Shown here: one piece after another, positions 47,270 through 57,357 of the stretch
Layout of the letters: every line of letters starts with the position of its first letter
Numbering within the stretch: the first letter of the stretch is position 1
From: Aporhodopirellula rubra
Lineage (GTDB): Bacteria > Planctomycetota > Planctomycetia > Pirellulales > Pirellulaceae
NCBI RefSeq assembly: GCF_014192335.1
Contig: NZ_JACHXU010000003.1
Location: forward strand, 1 to 64,000
Length of the DNA: 64,000 nucleotides
Direction: 5' to 3'
The notes under the pieces: generated by a model
The model's input: only the letters and a program-made list of their open reading frames with translations
The model's database searches: none
What the model was told of the DNA's origin: nothing
Translations under genes and position numbers: made by a program

Positions 47270-48358
47270 TTATGCTGGTCGCGTTTGTGGGTGATCGCCG
47301 ATCCAGTGATCCTGCCAGAGGCATCCGGCCCATGAAAGTCCGACGCCGAAGCCGACGAGCATGTTGGTGTCCTCGGCGCTGAGTTCGCCGCGTCGACGAA
47401 TTCGATCGATCAAGATCGGCAATGTACACGATACCGTGTTCCCGATATCCGCCAAGTCGATGGGGAGTCGTTCTTGGGACACATCCATCCGTTGCCGGAG
47501 TTGGTCGAGCATTTTCCAGGTGGCCTGGTGCATGAGGTAACGATGCACGTCGCTGTCGCTGAGCGAGTTCGCTGCGAGGATTTCGTCGACCAGCCGCGGG
47601 ATCGCTTCGACGGTGAATCCGATCAGGCTGGGGCCGTCCATGTACAGGCGGCTCTTCCATCGTTTGCGGTGTCGTGGCGGGATGGCGGCTTCGGCCGGTC
47701 GTGCTCCACCGTCGCCGACGATCAGCATGTCCGCACCGCTGCCGTCGCTGCCGAATTGGAATCCCCACAAACTCGGTTTGTCACCGGCGGTTAGCAACGT
47801 GGCGGCCGCGGCGTCGCCGAAGATTGTTCGGAGGCTGCGGTCGTCTGCATCAATGTATTTACTGTACGTTTCCGCAGTCAGCAGGAGCACCCGTTTGGCC
47901 AGTCCGCTCTGGAACAGGCCGTCGGCCATTGCGAGGCCGTAGACGTAGCCGCTGCATCCGAGGTTGAAATCGACGGCGCCGCAGTGGGTCGGCAGGCCCA
48001 AGCGGTCTTGCAGCAGGCACGCCGTGGTCGGCAAGGGATAGTCAGGGGTTTGCGTGCACAGGAGTACAAAATCGATTGTCGCCGGATCGATCGACTCGCG
48101 TTCGAACAGGTCGACGGCGGCGTTGTAGGCGAGGTCCGCGGCGGTGACTTCGGGAGCGGCAATGTGCCGCTGTTGGATGCCGGTTTTTTCCGCGATCAGT
48201 TTCAGGTCCCAGTTGGGGAACTGCTCCTGCAGGCTGTCATTGTCTTCCACCCGTGGCGGCAAATGAACGGCAATCGGACCGATTTGAGCGTGAGGCACGT
48301 GAGTTTTCAGCGGGCGGGGAGAGGAAGTTTCGGAAATAAGTTGTGATGAGCGATCCAC
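47270..48358 (-). CDS. 3-oxoacyl-ACP synthase III homologue (KASIII/FabH-like)
   Basis: 362-residue thiolase-fold condensing enzyme. The catalytic triad is Cys135 (FNLGCSGYVYGL), His277 (YLMHQATWKML) and Asn307 (IGNTVSCTLP). Other landmarks are LLCTQTPDYPLPTTACLLQ and GDAAAATLL. The extended, Ser-rich N-terminus (about 20 residues) is absent in E. coli FabH. It is not in a fatty-acid operon, so it may be either the FabH of initiation or a specialised ketosynthase for other acyl products. Confidence 0.9.
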   Translation of the reverse strand: MDRSSQLISETSSPRPLKTHVPHAQIGPIAVHLPPRVEDNDSLQEQFPNWDLKLIAEKTGIQQRHIAAPEVTAADLAYNAAVDLFERESIDPATIDFVLLCTQTPDYPLPTTACLLQDRLGLPTHCGAVDFNLGCSGYVYGLAMADGLFQSGLAKRVLLLTAETYSKYIDADDRSLRTIFGDAAAATLLTAGDKPSLWGFQFGSDGSGADMLIVGDGGARPAEAAIPPRHRKRWKSRLYMDGPSLIGFTVEAIPRLVDEILAANSLSDSDVHRYLMHQATWKMLDQLRQRMDVSQERLPIDLADIGNTVSCTLPILIDRIRRRGELSAEDTNMLVGFGVGLSWAGCLWQDHWIGDHPQTRPA

Positions 48359-48565
48359 CAGTCATTGGGGCAAAGCGTACCAGCCTGCTCGCCCGGGTGG
48401 AAGGAATGCTAATTTCGCTGAGGAAGTACGGATTCTTTGGATTGCGTGAATCCTAACGGCCCTCCAACGTTCGTACCGATCTCGCGGCGGGTTCGTGGGT
48501 CGACAGATTCCGGGTTCCCAAGCACTATATCGGCTCTCTCATCCACCACACACGAAAGCATCTCA

Positions 48566-49534
48566 ATGATCGATCGAATTCTCGTCACAGGCGGGGCCGG
48601 TTTTCTCGGGTCTCACATCTGCGAACGACTCGTCGAGGAAGGTCACGACGTCATCTGCCTGGACAACTTTTTTACCAGTCAGAAAACGAATGTGGCCCAC
48701 CTGCTCGGCCGACCCAATTTTGAGTTGATCCGCCACGACATCACGTTGCCGATCCATTTGGAGGTGGACAAGATTTACAACATGGCGTGTCCCGCCGCAC
48801 CGGGACACTATCAGTACAACCCGATCAAGACGATCAAGACCAGCGTGCTCGGTTCGATCAACATGTTGGGCATCGCCAAACGTTGTGGCGCGAGAATTTT
48901 GCAAGCGAGCACGAGCGAAGTTTACGGAGATCCCGAAGAGCATCCGCAAACCGAATCCTACCGCGGCAACGTCAACCCGATCGGAATCCGTGCGTGTTAC
49001 GACGAAGGCAAACGTGTCGCCGAAACGTTGTTTATGGACTACCACCGCAGCAACAACGTCGACACACGCATCGTTCGGATCTTCAACACGTACGGACCGC
49101 GAATGCACCCGTATGATGGACGTGTGGTGTCGAACTTCATCCGCCAGGCTCTCGCGGGAGAAGACATTTCGTTGTTCGGCGACGGAACGCAAACGCGATC
49201 GTTCTGTTACCGCGATGACCTCGTCGAGGTAATCATTCGGATGATGAACCAGGACGAATTTGTCGGCCCGGTCAACATCGGCAACCCGGATGAATTCACG
49301 ATCCGCGAACTCGCGGAAAAGGTGATCGCGATTTCAGGATCGTCGAGCAAGCTAACCTTTGCGCCGTTGCCCGCAGATGACCCCACCCGCCGGCGACCAG
49401 ATATCTCGCTGGCCAAGGACAAGCTCGGTTGGGAGCCGGGGATCAAACTGGATGCCGGTTTGAAACAGACCATTGATTGGTTCAAGACGATTAACCTGGA
49501 CGACTACCGGCCTCCAACACCGAACTACGCGTAA
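48566..49534 (+). CDS. UDP-glucuronate decarboxylase-type nucleotide-sugar epimerase (UXS-like)
   Basis: 322 residues from the ATG at 48566; the open frame back to 48437 lacks conserved sequence. Short-chain dehydrogenase with [12 protein letters not shown] (NAD binding), [13 protein letters not shown], catalytic Tyr-x3-Lys in [12 protein letters not shown], and SEVYGDP. The combination [23 protein letters not shown] and [18 protein letters not shown] is diagnostic of the decarboxylases that make UDP-xylose from UDP-glucuronate, feeding envelope polysaccharides. The gene is divergent from the KASIII homologue. Confidence 0.93.
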   Translation: MIDRILVTGGAGFLGSHICERLVEEGHDVICLDNFFTSQKTNVAHLLGRPNFELIRHDITLPIHLEVDKIYNMACPAAPGHYQYNPIKTIKTSVLGSINMLGIAKRCGARILQASTSEVYGDPEEHPQTESYRGNVNPIGIRACYDEGKRVAETLFMDYHRSNNVDTRIVRIFNTYGPRMHPYDGRVVSNFIRQALAGEDISLFGDGTQTRSFCYRDDLVEVIIRMMNQDEFVGPVNIGNPDEFTIRELAEKVIAISGSSSKLTFAPLPADDPTRRRPDISLAKDKLGWEPGIKLDAGLKQTIDWFKTINLDDYRPPTPNYA

Positions 49535-49900
49535 CGCAACTCGGTAATCGCGATTGGCACGTCGGCGGGCCGCACAGTGCCGCACTGGGGCTCGCGTCGA
49601 CGGACTAGCGAGGTCGTGCGGTGTCCGTTTGTGCGGGGTCCGTCTGGAAGAGACGGACCTGCGTGGACAATGTTCTGTGGGTGGGGCTGCATGGATAGGG
49701 TTCTGTGGGTGGCGTCGGTATCATGGGGGGGAACGTGACGGCATCTTCGTGGCGATGCGGCGAGCGTGGCTCGGCACTAGCGCCGTGACTCAGGATTAGG
49801 TAAACTACGACCCGTTCGCTCCCCCGCGGCACGTTCGGATGCAGTCTTTATTGGCGACTGCGGGCGTGTATCCTCTCTCGATCTCAGTGTAAAAGCCACG
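49535..49900. other. Intergenic region between UXS-type and antiporter genes
   Basis: About 365 bases. It contains a perfect 9-bp hairpin, GGTCCGTCT (49637-49645) with AGACGGACC (49651-49659), and two copies of GGTTCTGTGGGTGG-like sequence. The hairpin has no T tract and resembles a REP palindrome more than a terminator. Confidence 0.5.
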
Positions 49901-51724
49901 ATGACCTGCATGGGATCTTTCTTAATCGGAGACGCCGGGGTAGTCGAAGTTGCCGCCGATGCCGCTGCGATGTTGTCACATGGCGAATCGATCGTCGCGA
50001 CATCGTTGGGGCAAGCAGAACCGATCCACATCGCGACGACGGTCGGGTTGCTGCTGGCGTCCAGTTTGTTGGCGGGTCTGGCTAGCGAAATGTTGCGATT
50101 GCCGAAGGTCACCGCTTATTTGATTGCGGGTTTGTTGCTCGGGCCGAGCGTGTTTGATGTGATCCCGCACGAGCATCATCAATTCCTCGAGCCGCTGACC
50201 AAGCTCGCGATGGCGTTGGTGTTGTTTTATCTGGGGACGTTGTTTCCGTTCGATCAGATGCGGCGGATTCGTAAGAAGGCGATTCCGCTGTCGGCGGGAG
50301 AAATGTTCTTCACCGCGTTGTTCGTGACGGTGGGGATTTATTTGCTCGGCATGTCGCCGGCGCAGTCGGCGTTGTTGGGAACGTTAGCGATCGCGACGGC
50401 GCCCGCGACGACGATGTTTGTGTTGCGCGAGACAAACGCGGAAGGTCCGGTGACGAGCCTGACGGGTACGCTCGTGACGTTGAACAATCTTGTCGCGGTG
50501 GTGGCGTTCGAATTGGTGTGGTTGGGGATCGAGTTGGCGACGGCCAGTGATGCACAGTCATTGTCCGTTGGGGCGACGTTGATGCGTTTGGTGCGATCGC
50601 TCGGTGGTGCGTTTTCGCTAGGCCTGATCGGCGGGCTCGTAATGAGTTACGCGTGCGAAATCATGCACACGCGTCGTTGGTTGGTATTGCTCGTCGGGAT
50701 GGCGTCGTTGTTGCTCGGCCTCAGCGAGTCGTGGAGCCTTCCGTACATGCTGGTGTTCTTGGTCGTGGGGGTGGTGGTCGTGAACTCGTCCAGTGGGACG
50801 CAAAAGATCACCGCTCAACTCGATTCGATCGGCGGGTTGTTGACGGTCGTTTTCTTTTCGGTCCATGGCAGCGAACTCGACCTGAGTCTGTTGGCCGATG
50901 TCGGTGTGATCGGTGCCGGCTACGTTGTCCTGCGAAGCGTCGGCAAGGTGTTTGGGATCTGGGTGGTCGCGTCTCGCACGGGAGCATCGCCGGAGATCAG
51001 GACATGGCTCGGGCCGGCGTTGTTAGCGCAAGCGGGTGTTGCGATTTCGCTCAGCGCCACGGCGACATCACGTAACCCTGACATCGCCGGGCATGTGCAA
51101 ACGATCGTGCTCGGCACGGTGGTGGTGTTTGAAATTTTCGGACCGCTGCTGACGCGGGCTGCGGTGCTGCGAAGTGGCGAGATGCCGATCGCGAATTCGA
51201 TCCACCATACATTCGGGACGCCGCTCAGTGCGCTGCGCAATGTGTTCACACGGTTGGCGGGTTCGGCGGGTTTGCTTAATAAGAAGACCGCTCTTTCGGA
51301 ACGGATGCGGGTGGAACAGGTGATGCGCCGCAGCGTCGAGGGGATCGCCGAAAACGCGGACTTCAACGAAGTCGTTCATTTTGTCGAGCATTCGCACGAC
51401 AACACATTCCCCGTGGTCGACGACGATCGATGCGTGGTGGGTTTGATTCGATTCGATTTGTTGAACCAAGCGTTCTTTGATCCGACGTCGGACCACCTCG
51501 TTCGAGCGGGTGACTTGGCAACGCCACCGGACCTGTTGCTCTACCCGTCGCAGCCGGTCCGCGCAGCCGTGGACTTGTTTCGCCAAACGAGTGATGACTG
51601 CGTGGCGGTGGTGACCGACGAGGCGCCGCACCGCTTGATCGCGACGGTTCGCCGGAGTGATCTGACGAGTCTGCTTATTCGAGATCGCAAAGCCGGGTTG
51701 GGCGGCAGCGAATCGTCCGAGTGA
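49901..51724 (+). CDS. CPA2-type cation/proton antiporter (Kef-like) with C-terminal CBS pair
   Basis: 607 residues with about twelve transmembrane helices in the first 420. LPKVTAYLIAGLLLGPSVFDV is the opening Na_H_exchanger signature, and TAPATTMFVLRETNAEGPVTSLTGTLV carries the membrane-embedded helix. The C-terminal 170 residues hold a CBS-domain pair (NADFNEVVHFVEHSHDNTFPVVDDDRCVVGLIRF and QPVRAAVDLFRQTSDDCVAVVTDEA), which usually senses adenine nucleotides and gates transport. Many Kef homologues end in TrkA-N instead, so CBS is the distinguishing point. Exact ion unknown. Confidence 0.88.
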   Translation: MTCMGSFLIGDAGVVEVAADAAAMLSHGESIVATSLGQAEPIHIATTVGLLLASSLLAGLASEMLRLPKVTAYLIAGLLLGPSVFDVIPHEHHQFLEPLTKLAMALVLFYLGTLFPFDQMRRIRKKAIPLSAGEMFFTALFVTVGIYLLGMSPAQSALLGTLAIATAPATTMFVLRETNAEGPVTSLTGTLVTLNNLVAVVAFELVWLGIELATASDAQSLSVGATLMRLVRSLGGAFSLGLIGGLVMSYACEIMHTRRWLVLLVGMASLLLGLSESWSLPYMLVFLVVGVVVVNSSSGTQKITAQLDSIGGLLTVVFFSVHGSELDLSLLADVGVIGAGYVVLRSVGKVFGIWVVASRTGASPEIRTWLGPALLAQAGVAISLSATATSRNPDIAGHVQTIVLGTVVVFEIFGPLLTRAAVLRSGEMPIANSIHHTFGTPLSALRNVFTRLAGSAGLLNKKTALSERMRVEQVMRRSVEGIAENADFNEVVHFVEHSHDNTFPVVDDDRCVVGLIRFDLLNQAFFDPTSDHLVRAGDLATPPDLLLYPSQPVRAAVDLFRQTSDDCVAVVTDEAPHRLIATVRRSDLTSLLIRDRKAGLGGSESSE

Positions 51725-51956
51725 CTCCCTCGGGATCGCCCGCCGTTTTGCAAAACGGGGCGAAGTGTTCAGTATTGCGTTACCGAGTACCGTACGCAGG
51801 TTCTACAATTGAATCGGCGAATTCTGCGGGGGCGTGAATGGTCGCTTTTTTTGACGCGTCACGAATTCAGTCACGGTCGCCGGGCTCGGGTATAACTGTT
51901 CGTGTGGTGAGGTCACTTGACTGCCACGAACGAACTCAACTCCCCGAGGATTCCGA

Positions 51957-53153
51957 ATGAATAGCAAGAACGCAACTCGTCGCGTGCCCCGATCTCCCCG
52001 ATTCAAACGTGTGTTCGCGGGTGTGGGGGTGATCGCGGTCATGTCGTGGTGCGGAATGGTTTCGCTCGCCAACTCGCAGGACGAATTGGCGGGCGCGTCG
52101 GTGTCGGACGCGATCCATGCGGTTCGGTCGATCGGACCCGAAGGTGCCGGATTCAACGACGCGGGTCGCGCGGCCGAGCGACTGAGAACGCTGCCGGGGA
52201 CGCGTGTTTTCGAAGTGTATGAGGCGATGCAAGACGCCGGTCCGGTCGCGCAGAATTGGTTGCGAGGGATCGCCGGTGATATCGTTCGTGGTTCACAGCC
52301 GCCGACAGTCGTGGCGATCGAGTCGTACGTGCTCGATGAATCCAACAGTGATGTTGGGCGATCCACGGCGATGGGGCTGCTGCGCCAACTCGATTCGGAT
52401 CGGTTTGATGAATTGTTGCCCGGTCGTCTCGATGACCCGAGTTTGTTGATTCGCGAAATGGCCGTCGCGGCAAAGGTTAAGGAGTTTGACGGTGGCAAAG
52501 ACTCGTCGATAGCCACAGTTGACGAGGTTCGCCGTGTTTTGGAATCGGCGAGACATCCTGTTCAAGTATCGAATTTGATCAAGAAACTCGATTCGATGGG
52601 CGAGACCGTGACGACGGCGGATGCGTTTTCGATGATCAGACAATGGCGGGCGATCGGGCCGTTCGATAACCGAGGTGGAATCGGATTCGACGAGGCGTAT
52701 GCACCGGAAGCGAAATTCGAAGCGACCGGACGAGTCGATTTAGCGGCGACGTACGACGGGAAGAACGGCCCGGTGAGTTGGATGGCTTTGGAAGCGAAGG
52801 GGGACGACGGTAAGGTGGACCTCGCGGCGGCGTATGACAAGGAAAAGGGGGCGGCCGCGTATGTGTACACCGAATTCGAATCGGCGATTGCGGCCGACGC
52901 CCAAGCACGCCTGGGATGTATCTGCGCCAGTCAGGCGTGGGTGAACGGGAAACAGGTGATGTCGAACGAGGTTTATCATTCCGGAACGAGAATCGATCAG
53001 TACGTCGCAGACATCCAATTGCTGTCCGGGACAAACCGCATCCTGTTGAAGATCTGTCAGAACGAGCAAACGCAGTCCTGGGCTCAAGAATGGGAGTTTC
53101 AGTTTCGTGTGACGGATCCGACGGGCAAAGGGTTGCAGAGCCGAGTGGAGTGA
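51957..53153 (+). CDS. Secreted protein of unknown function, HEAT-like then jelly-roll-like
   Basis: 398 residues with a clear signal peptide (VFAGVGVIAVMSWCGMVSLANSQ). The first half is helical, with HEAT-like short repeats (LRQLDSDRFDELLPGRLDDPSLLIREMAVAAKVKE). The second half begins WRAIGPFDNRGGIGFDEAYAPE and contains ACGSQ-like strands (RLGCICASQAWVNGKQV, NRILLKICQNEQTQSW), resembling a galactose-binding/NPCBM-type beta-sandwich that planctomycetes often put in secreted proteins. It is immediately upstream of the PQQ-type propeller gene and probably works with it. Confidence 0.7.
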   Translation: MNSKNATRRVPRSPRFKRVFAGVGVIAVMSWCGMVSLANSQDELAGASVSDAIHAVRSIGPEGAGFNDAGRAAERLRTLPGTRVFEVYEAMQDAGPVAQNWLRGIAGDIVRGSQPPTVVAIESYVLDESNSDVGRSTAMGLLRQLDSDRFDELLPGRLDDPSLLIREMAVAAKVKEFDGGKDSSIATVDEVRRVLESARHPVQVSNLIKKLDSMGETVTTADAFSMIRQWRAIGPFDNRGGIGFDEAYAPEAKFEATGRVDLAATYDGKNGPVSWMALEAKGDDGKVDLAAAYDKEKGAAAYVYTEFESAIAADAQARLGCICASQAWVNGKQVMSNEVYHSGTRIDQYVADIQLLSGTNRILLKICQNEQTQSWAQEWEFQFRVTDPTGKGLQSRVE

Positions 53154-53207
53154 TATTTGTGTGATGTGTTTGTCCCCTTTCGTTTTCTTTGAGCCAAAAG
53201 TGATTTT

Positions 53208-54452
53208 ATGAACCGTGTCATCGTCTCTGTCGTTTTCTGTACTCGTTGGCTGTTGCTGCTGCTGTGTGTGATGTTGTTGGTCTCGTCTCGAAGTATGGCC
53301 GAACCGGTGACGGGGTGGTTTGGATTTCGCGGTGACGGGACGAGTGTTGCTGAGCGAGGCCCGTCGCGTTTGTCCATTGAGGATGACAGCAATCGAACGT
53401 GGAAGCGTGAGATGCCCGGCCGAAGTGTGGCCGGCCCAATCGTGATCGATGATCTCGTGATCACGACCAGTTCGTCGGGACCGAGCGAAGAGAACCTGTT
53501 CGTAACGGGGGTTGATCTGAACTCCGGTGCTGTCGTTTGGCAGCAACAGTTTCGCGCGACCGGCCGGCCGTTCTTTCATCCCACCGGCGCAGGTGCGGCT
53601 CCGTCGCCGGTTACCGACGGCGAGCGGGTGGTGGCGTTGTTCAGCAGCAATGATCTGGTGTGTTTGTCAACCGACGGAGCGTTGAAGTGGGTGCGGGGGT
53701 TGGGCCGCGACTACGAAAAGGCGGGGAACGATTTGGGGATGGCATCGTCGCCGGTAATCGCCGGGGACGTGGTGATCGTGCAGGTTGAAAGTCAGGGCGA
53801 TTCGTTCGCGGCGGGGATTGATCTCAATACCGGTGAAAACCGATGGCGAATCAAACGCCCGCCTCTGGCAAATTGGTCATCACCGGCTGTCGTTCGGTTT
53901 GGTGACGGGGCGTACGAGGTCGTTTTGCAATCGCAGCAGGACGTGCTCGCCTTGGATGCGGGAACCGGCGAGACGCGTTGGACACTTGGGGAGGGGCGAG
54001 GGACGATTCCGTCACCAACGGTATCGGGCAAGCACATCCTATTGCCCGGCAGTGATCTGCTCGTGATGAAAGCAACCGCTCCCGGTGAAACGCCGGTGGA
54101 GTTATGGCGAGACGGGAAGTTGGCGCCCAAAAACCCGAGCGTCGCTGCGGGGCGTGACCAGCTTTACGTCCTCAAGGGTTCGGTGTTGTTGAAGGCGGAT
54201 CTCGCGACGGGTGACACCGTTTGGAAATCGCGATTGTCGGGGCTCGGTGCCACGTGGGCGACGCCGGTGGTCGCGGGAAACTCGATCTATGTGTTCGACC
54301 AATCAGGAATCGGATTGGTGGTCGCCGACGGCGGTGACTCAGGTGAAGTTGTTTCGCAGGTTGAATTAGAAGAGGGCGTTCTGGGGACGCCCGCAGTCGC
54401 CAACGGGCGTTTGGTCGTCCGCAGCAAAACGATGTTGCACTGTTTCGAGTGA
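53208..54452 (+). CDS. Secreted PQQ-like beta-propeller protein (BamB-like)
   Basis: 414 residues with a hydrophobic signal (LLLLLCVMLLVSSRSMA). The body is WD40/PQQ-type propeller blades of the pattern xGxxxWxxxxG: DLNSGAVVWQQQF, LSTDGALKWVRGLG, DLNTGENRWRIKR, DAGTGETRWTLGEG, DLATGDTVWKSRL. BamB, the outer-membrane assembly lipoprotein, has the same architecture but a lipobox, which is missing here. It follows the previous secreted protein at 55 bases, so they are likely one operon with a joint periplasmic task. Confidence 0.85.
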   Translation: MNRVIVSVVFCTRWLLLLLCVMLLVSSRSMAEPVTGWFGFRGDGTSVAERGPSRLSIEDDSNRTWKREMPGRSVAGPIVIDDLVITTSSSGPSEENLFVTGVDLNSGAVVWQQQFRATGRPFFHPTGAGAAPSPVTDGERVVALFSSNDLVCLSTDGALKWVRGLGRDYEKAGNDLGMASSPVIAGDVVIVQVESQGDSFAAGIDLNTGENRWRIKRPPLANWSSPAVVRFGDGAYEVVLQSQQDVLALDAGTGETRWTLGEGRGTIPSPTVSGKHILLPGSDLLVMKATAPGETPVELWRDGKLAPKNPSVAAGRDQLYVLKGSVLLKADLATGDTVWKSRLSGLGATWATPVVAGNSIYVFDQSGIGLVVADGGDSGEVVSQVELEEGVLGTPAVANGRLVVRSKTMLHCFE

Positions 54453-54474
54453 TTGACGCGTCGCCTGAACGAAG

Positions 54475-54510
54475 AAAAGCCACCCGCCCGACGAGCGGGC
54501 GAGTGGCTTA
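54475..54510. terminator. Hairpin between convergent genes
   Basis: AAGCCACCCGCCCG and CGGGCGAGTGGCTT form a long GC stem with one mismatch, 30 bases after the propeller gene and about 115 bases beyond the thioredoxin-type gene on the other strand. Read leftward it ends in TTTT, so it probably serves the thioredoxin gene and perhaps both. Confidence 0.65.
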
Positions 54511-54626
54511 ATGGAGTCAGAGGCACTCGCGGGGAGTGAGACCGTCGATCGAAGTCCTGCACGACACGGTTCACAAGGTTTGGGAACCGGTGAACCGTTT
54601 GCGTTGCGGGATATCGAATCGGAAGA

Positions 54627-55793
54627 CTATTTGTCTTCGTTCGATTCATCGCTCTCGGGGGCTTCCTTGGAGGACATTTCCTTGAGCTGATCGAGCATTT
54701 GTTGCATTCGCTCTTTCTGTTTGCCGGTGGAAGTTTCGACGGCTTTGACTTGGGCCTCGATCGCTTCATCGAAGTTTGACATCGACGCGTTCATTTGAGC
54801 GATCAGCACATACATGTATGGCTTGACTTCGTCTTCGGCACCGTCGACTTCGGCAACGAGGGCGTCGATGGTTTCTTTCGCCAGCGGGCCGGGGTCGGTG
54901 CCTTGTTGCATCGATGACATCAGACCGTAACCGAACTGCGTGATGGCTTGTGCGTCACCCTTGGCATCGGCGATTTGTTTGCGGAAGAAGTCAATGACTT
55001 CGTCGCTGCGGTCGCCGGCGTCGAGGCGAAGGTTGAATCGGAAATTGACGAGTTGTTCGCGGATCATTTCGCTCTGCGGGTCGTCACCCTTCATTTCGTC
55101 GATCACTTTGTCGACGACTTTGATCGCGTCCTCAAATTTGCCACTGCCGGCAAGTTGGTTGACCTTTTGCATCGCTGCGAGCAACTTTTGTTGTTGCTTC
55201 ATTTCTTCCTTGTAGGCTTCGCGATCCCAAGTTCCGGCGACGACTGCGGCGAGCGGTTCGTCGAGTTCCATGGGGTGGCCGATCCATTCGATCAAACCCG
55301 ATTTGCCGACCAGGAATGAGGACGGAATTCCGTTCTGTCCGGCGGCCCGCATGTAGTCTTCACTGACCGAGGCATCCGGGTCGACGGTGAGCGTGTAAGC
55401 ACTGGTCAGTTCTTCGAACGTTTTGTCTTCGCCGGGATACTCTTTGGCGAGCATTTCCTCAACGGTATCGAGGTCTTCGTCCGAAACGCTGATGATCTGA
55501 ACACCTTCGCCGCGATATTTGTTTTGCAATTGGACCAAGTGTGGCATGCTTTGGATGCATGGGCCGCACCAAGTCGCCCAAAATTCGACGACGTAGACTT
55601 TGCCCTTTTCGAACTCGGTGACTTCGCCAAACCCTTCTTTGGGTTCGTGCACGTAGTGTTCGATATCCAAAGCAGGTGCTTTGTCACCGATACCGAGAGT
55701 GACTTCGGCAGACGCGGGTTTTGCCATCAAAAGGCCCGTCAGCAGGACAGTCGAGGCCAGTGTGGCGGTAGTGCGAAAAAAGCGACGGTTCAT
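54627..55793 (-). CDS. Secreted thioredoxin-fold protein (TlpA/ResA-like) with long helical tail
   Basis: 388 residues. A signal peptide ([21 protein letters not shown]) leads to [15 protein letters not shown], then [19 protein letters not shown] with the redox CGPC motif, followed by [17 protein letters not shown] with the cis-Pro. The remaining 200 residues are helical and end with an acidic tail ([13 protein letters not shown]), an extension that typical TlpA/ResA proteins (170-190 residues) lack. It reduces or oxidises periplasmic disulfides; the tail may scaffold partners. Confidence 0.9.
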   Translation of the reverse strand: MNRRFFRTTATLASTVLLTGLLMAKPASAEVTLGIGDKAPALDIEHYVHEPKEGFGEVTEFEKGKVYVVEFWATWCGPCIQSMPHLVQLQNKYRGEGVQIISVSDEDLDTVEEMLAKEYPGEDKTFEELTSAYTLTVDPDASVSEDYMRAAGQNGIPSSFLVGKSGLIEWIGHPMELDEPLAAVVAGTWDREAYKEEMKQQQKLLAAMQKVNQLAGSGKFEDAIKVVDKVIDEMKGDDPQSEMIREQLVNFRFNLRLDAGDRSDEVIDFFRKQIADAKGDAQAITQFGYGLMSSMQQGTDPGPLAKETIDALVAEVDGAEDEVKPYMYVLIAQMNASMSNFDEAIEAQVKAVETSTGKQKERMQQMLDQLKEMSSKEAPESDESNEDK

Positions 55794-56118
55794 TCGGAAA
55801 CCTGAACGGGTGATATGTGGTTTAAACGGACGGGATTGGAGCCCCGAAATCTAAGGATACCGGTGGCCACGCGGCCCGTCGAGAGTTGGCGGGGGTGTTG
55901 GCACGCCAATCGGTGTCCCCGAAATAGCGAGAGAAACGGGGTTCGCACCAAAGTTCTCGACGATGGACTCGGTACCGACGGAAATCCAATTCCGGTGCAA
56001 TTGAAATGCCGGAAACTGAAACGCCGGAAACCATGCATTTGCATCGCCAAAAATTTGACGCGAGCGGACGGCGCGTCTCGTCACGGGGTTGGGATACGTT
56101 CTGTAATGTCCAACCGGT
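55794..56118. other. Promoter-bearing intergenic region upstream of the thioredoxin gene
   Basis: About 325 bases between the rsmA stop and the start of the leftward thioredoxin gene, both on the leftward strand. No gene, terminator or repeat stands out; GGAAACTGAAACGCCGGAAACC near 56010-56030 contains a short direct repeat. Confidence 0.4.
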
Positions 56119-57357
56119 CTAGGGAGCCGCCTTTATTTCGGCCTGCCGGAGAGCTTCGACGAGATCACCGATTTGCTTCAGGTCGAGTTCCTCGGCTCGT
56201 GCGGTTTCGCCATGGCCGAGCGAGGCGAGGACTTCATCGACGGCCGATTTATCCAGTCGTCCTTTGAAGGCACTGATCACCACGCTGCGGAGAAATTTGC
56301 GGCGGTGGAAGAACAGAGATCGCACGGTTTGATGAAAGAATTTCAAATCCGGGATGGCGTTGCGACGTTCGTGGTCGAGGTCCAACCGGATGATCGCGGA
56401 TTCGACTTTGGGGCGTGGCCAGAAGACACCCGAGGAGAGCACACGAACGATTTCGGCGCTACAAACCGACTGCACCCAAACGCTCAAAGCGCCGTAGTCC
56501 TTTGAGCCGGGGCCCGCGATCATTCGTTCGGCGAGTTCTTTTTGGATGGTGACGACGATCCGGTCAGGCGGCGGGTTTTCGTGCAGCAGGTTGCTGACGA
56601 TCGGAGTCGCGACGTTGTACGGCAGGTTCGCGACCAGCATGAATCGGCCGCTCTCGGGGAGTCGGGCTTTGGCGTCCCGGATGCTTTCCATGATGTCGGC
56701 GCGGAGCGAGTTTTTATTTCGCAACGCGTCGCCTTGGATCATCTTGACGTGCGGGTAGTCGGACAGTTCTTCGCCGGCCAACTCGTAGAGGTTTTTGTCG
56801 ATTTCGACGGTCAAGATCGCGCCGGCTTGTTCGGCCATGATCGCGGTGAGTGACCCGACGCCGGTTCCGATTTCGAGAACCACGTCGTCCTGTTTGAGTT
56901 CAGCCGAGCGAGCGATCAGTTCGATCAGGTTGAGGTCAACGAGAAAGTTCTGGCCGTATTTCGAGACGGGACGCAGACCGGCGGAGGCTAATCGTTTGGA
57001 GAGGTAGCTTACCGTTTGCCGCGAACCCTGTTGGGCTCGCTTGGCACGGATGTAGGCGGCCTGCGATTGATCTTCGGGGTTGGATACGGGTTGGGGTTTT
57101 GGTTTTTTGGCCGATTTGCTTTTCCAGGCGTCATTGCTGGCGGGCGCAGGCGGCGTTGGATCGGGGGCCGGGCGACGATACTTGGATCGGTCTCGATCGA
57201 GCTTGATGATTTCTTCTTGCTCGCTGCCGGGGGCTTGGCTGTCCGGATTCGGCGCCGTCACGTTTTCGTCTTTGTTGGGGGCAGCCTGATCGGGATTGTC
57301 TTGCATTGGGGAGGCGCTGGAAGGGTTTTCGTTAGGCGTTTCGTCAGAGGGCTTCAT
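56119..57357 (-). CDS. rsmA: 16S rRNA (adenine1518-N6/1519-N6) dimethyltransferase, extended N-terminus
   Basis: 412 residues; the universal enzyme (KsgA) has about 270. Core motifs: [50 protein letters not shown], and the catalytic [15 protein letters not shown], then [14 protein letters not shown]. The first 120 residues (Pro/Ser/Gln- and Lys-rich, [20 protein letters not shown]) are disordered and not part of the family. ATG 57357 overlaps the ribE stop as ATGA, so translation is likely coupled. It dimethylates two adenines in helix 45 of 16S rRNA. Confidence 0.95.
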   Translation of the reverse strand: MKPSDETPNENPSSASPMQDNPDQAAPNKDENVTAPNPDSQAPGSEQEEIIKLDRDRSKYRRPAPDPTPPAPASNDAWKSKSAKKPKPQPVSNPEDQSQAAYIRAKRAQQGSRQTVSYLSKRLASAGLRPVSKYGQNFLVDLNLIELIARSAELKQDDVVLEIGTGVGSLTAIMAEQAGAILTVEIDKNLYELAGEELSDYPHVKMIQGDALRNKNSLRADIMESIRDAKARLPESGRFMLVANLPYNVATPIVSNLLHENPPPDRIVVTIQKELAERMIAGPGSKDYGALSVWVQSVCSAEIVRVLSSGVFWPRPKVESAIIRLDLDHERRNAIPDLKFFHQTVRSLFFHRRKFLRSVVISAFKGRLDKSAVDEVLASLGHGETARAEELDLKQIGDLVEALRQAEIKAAP

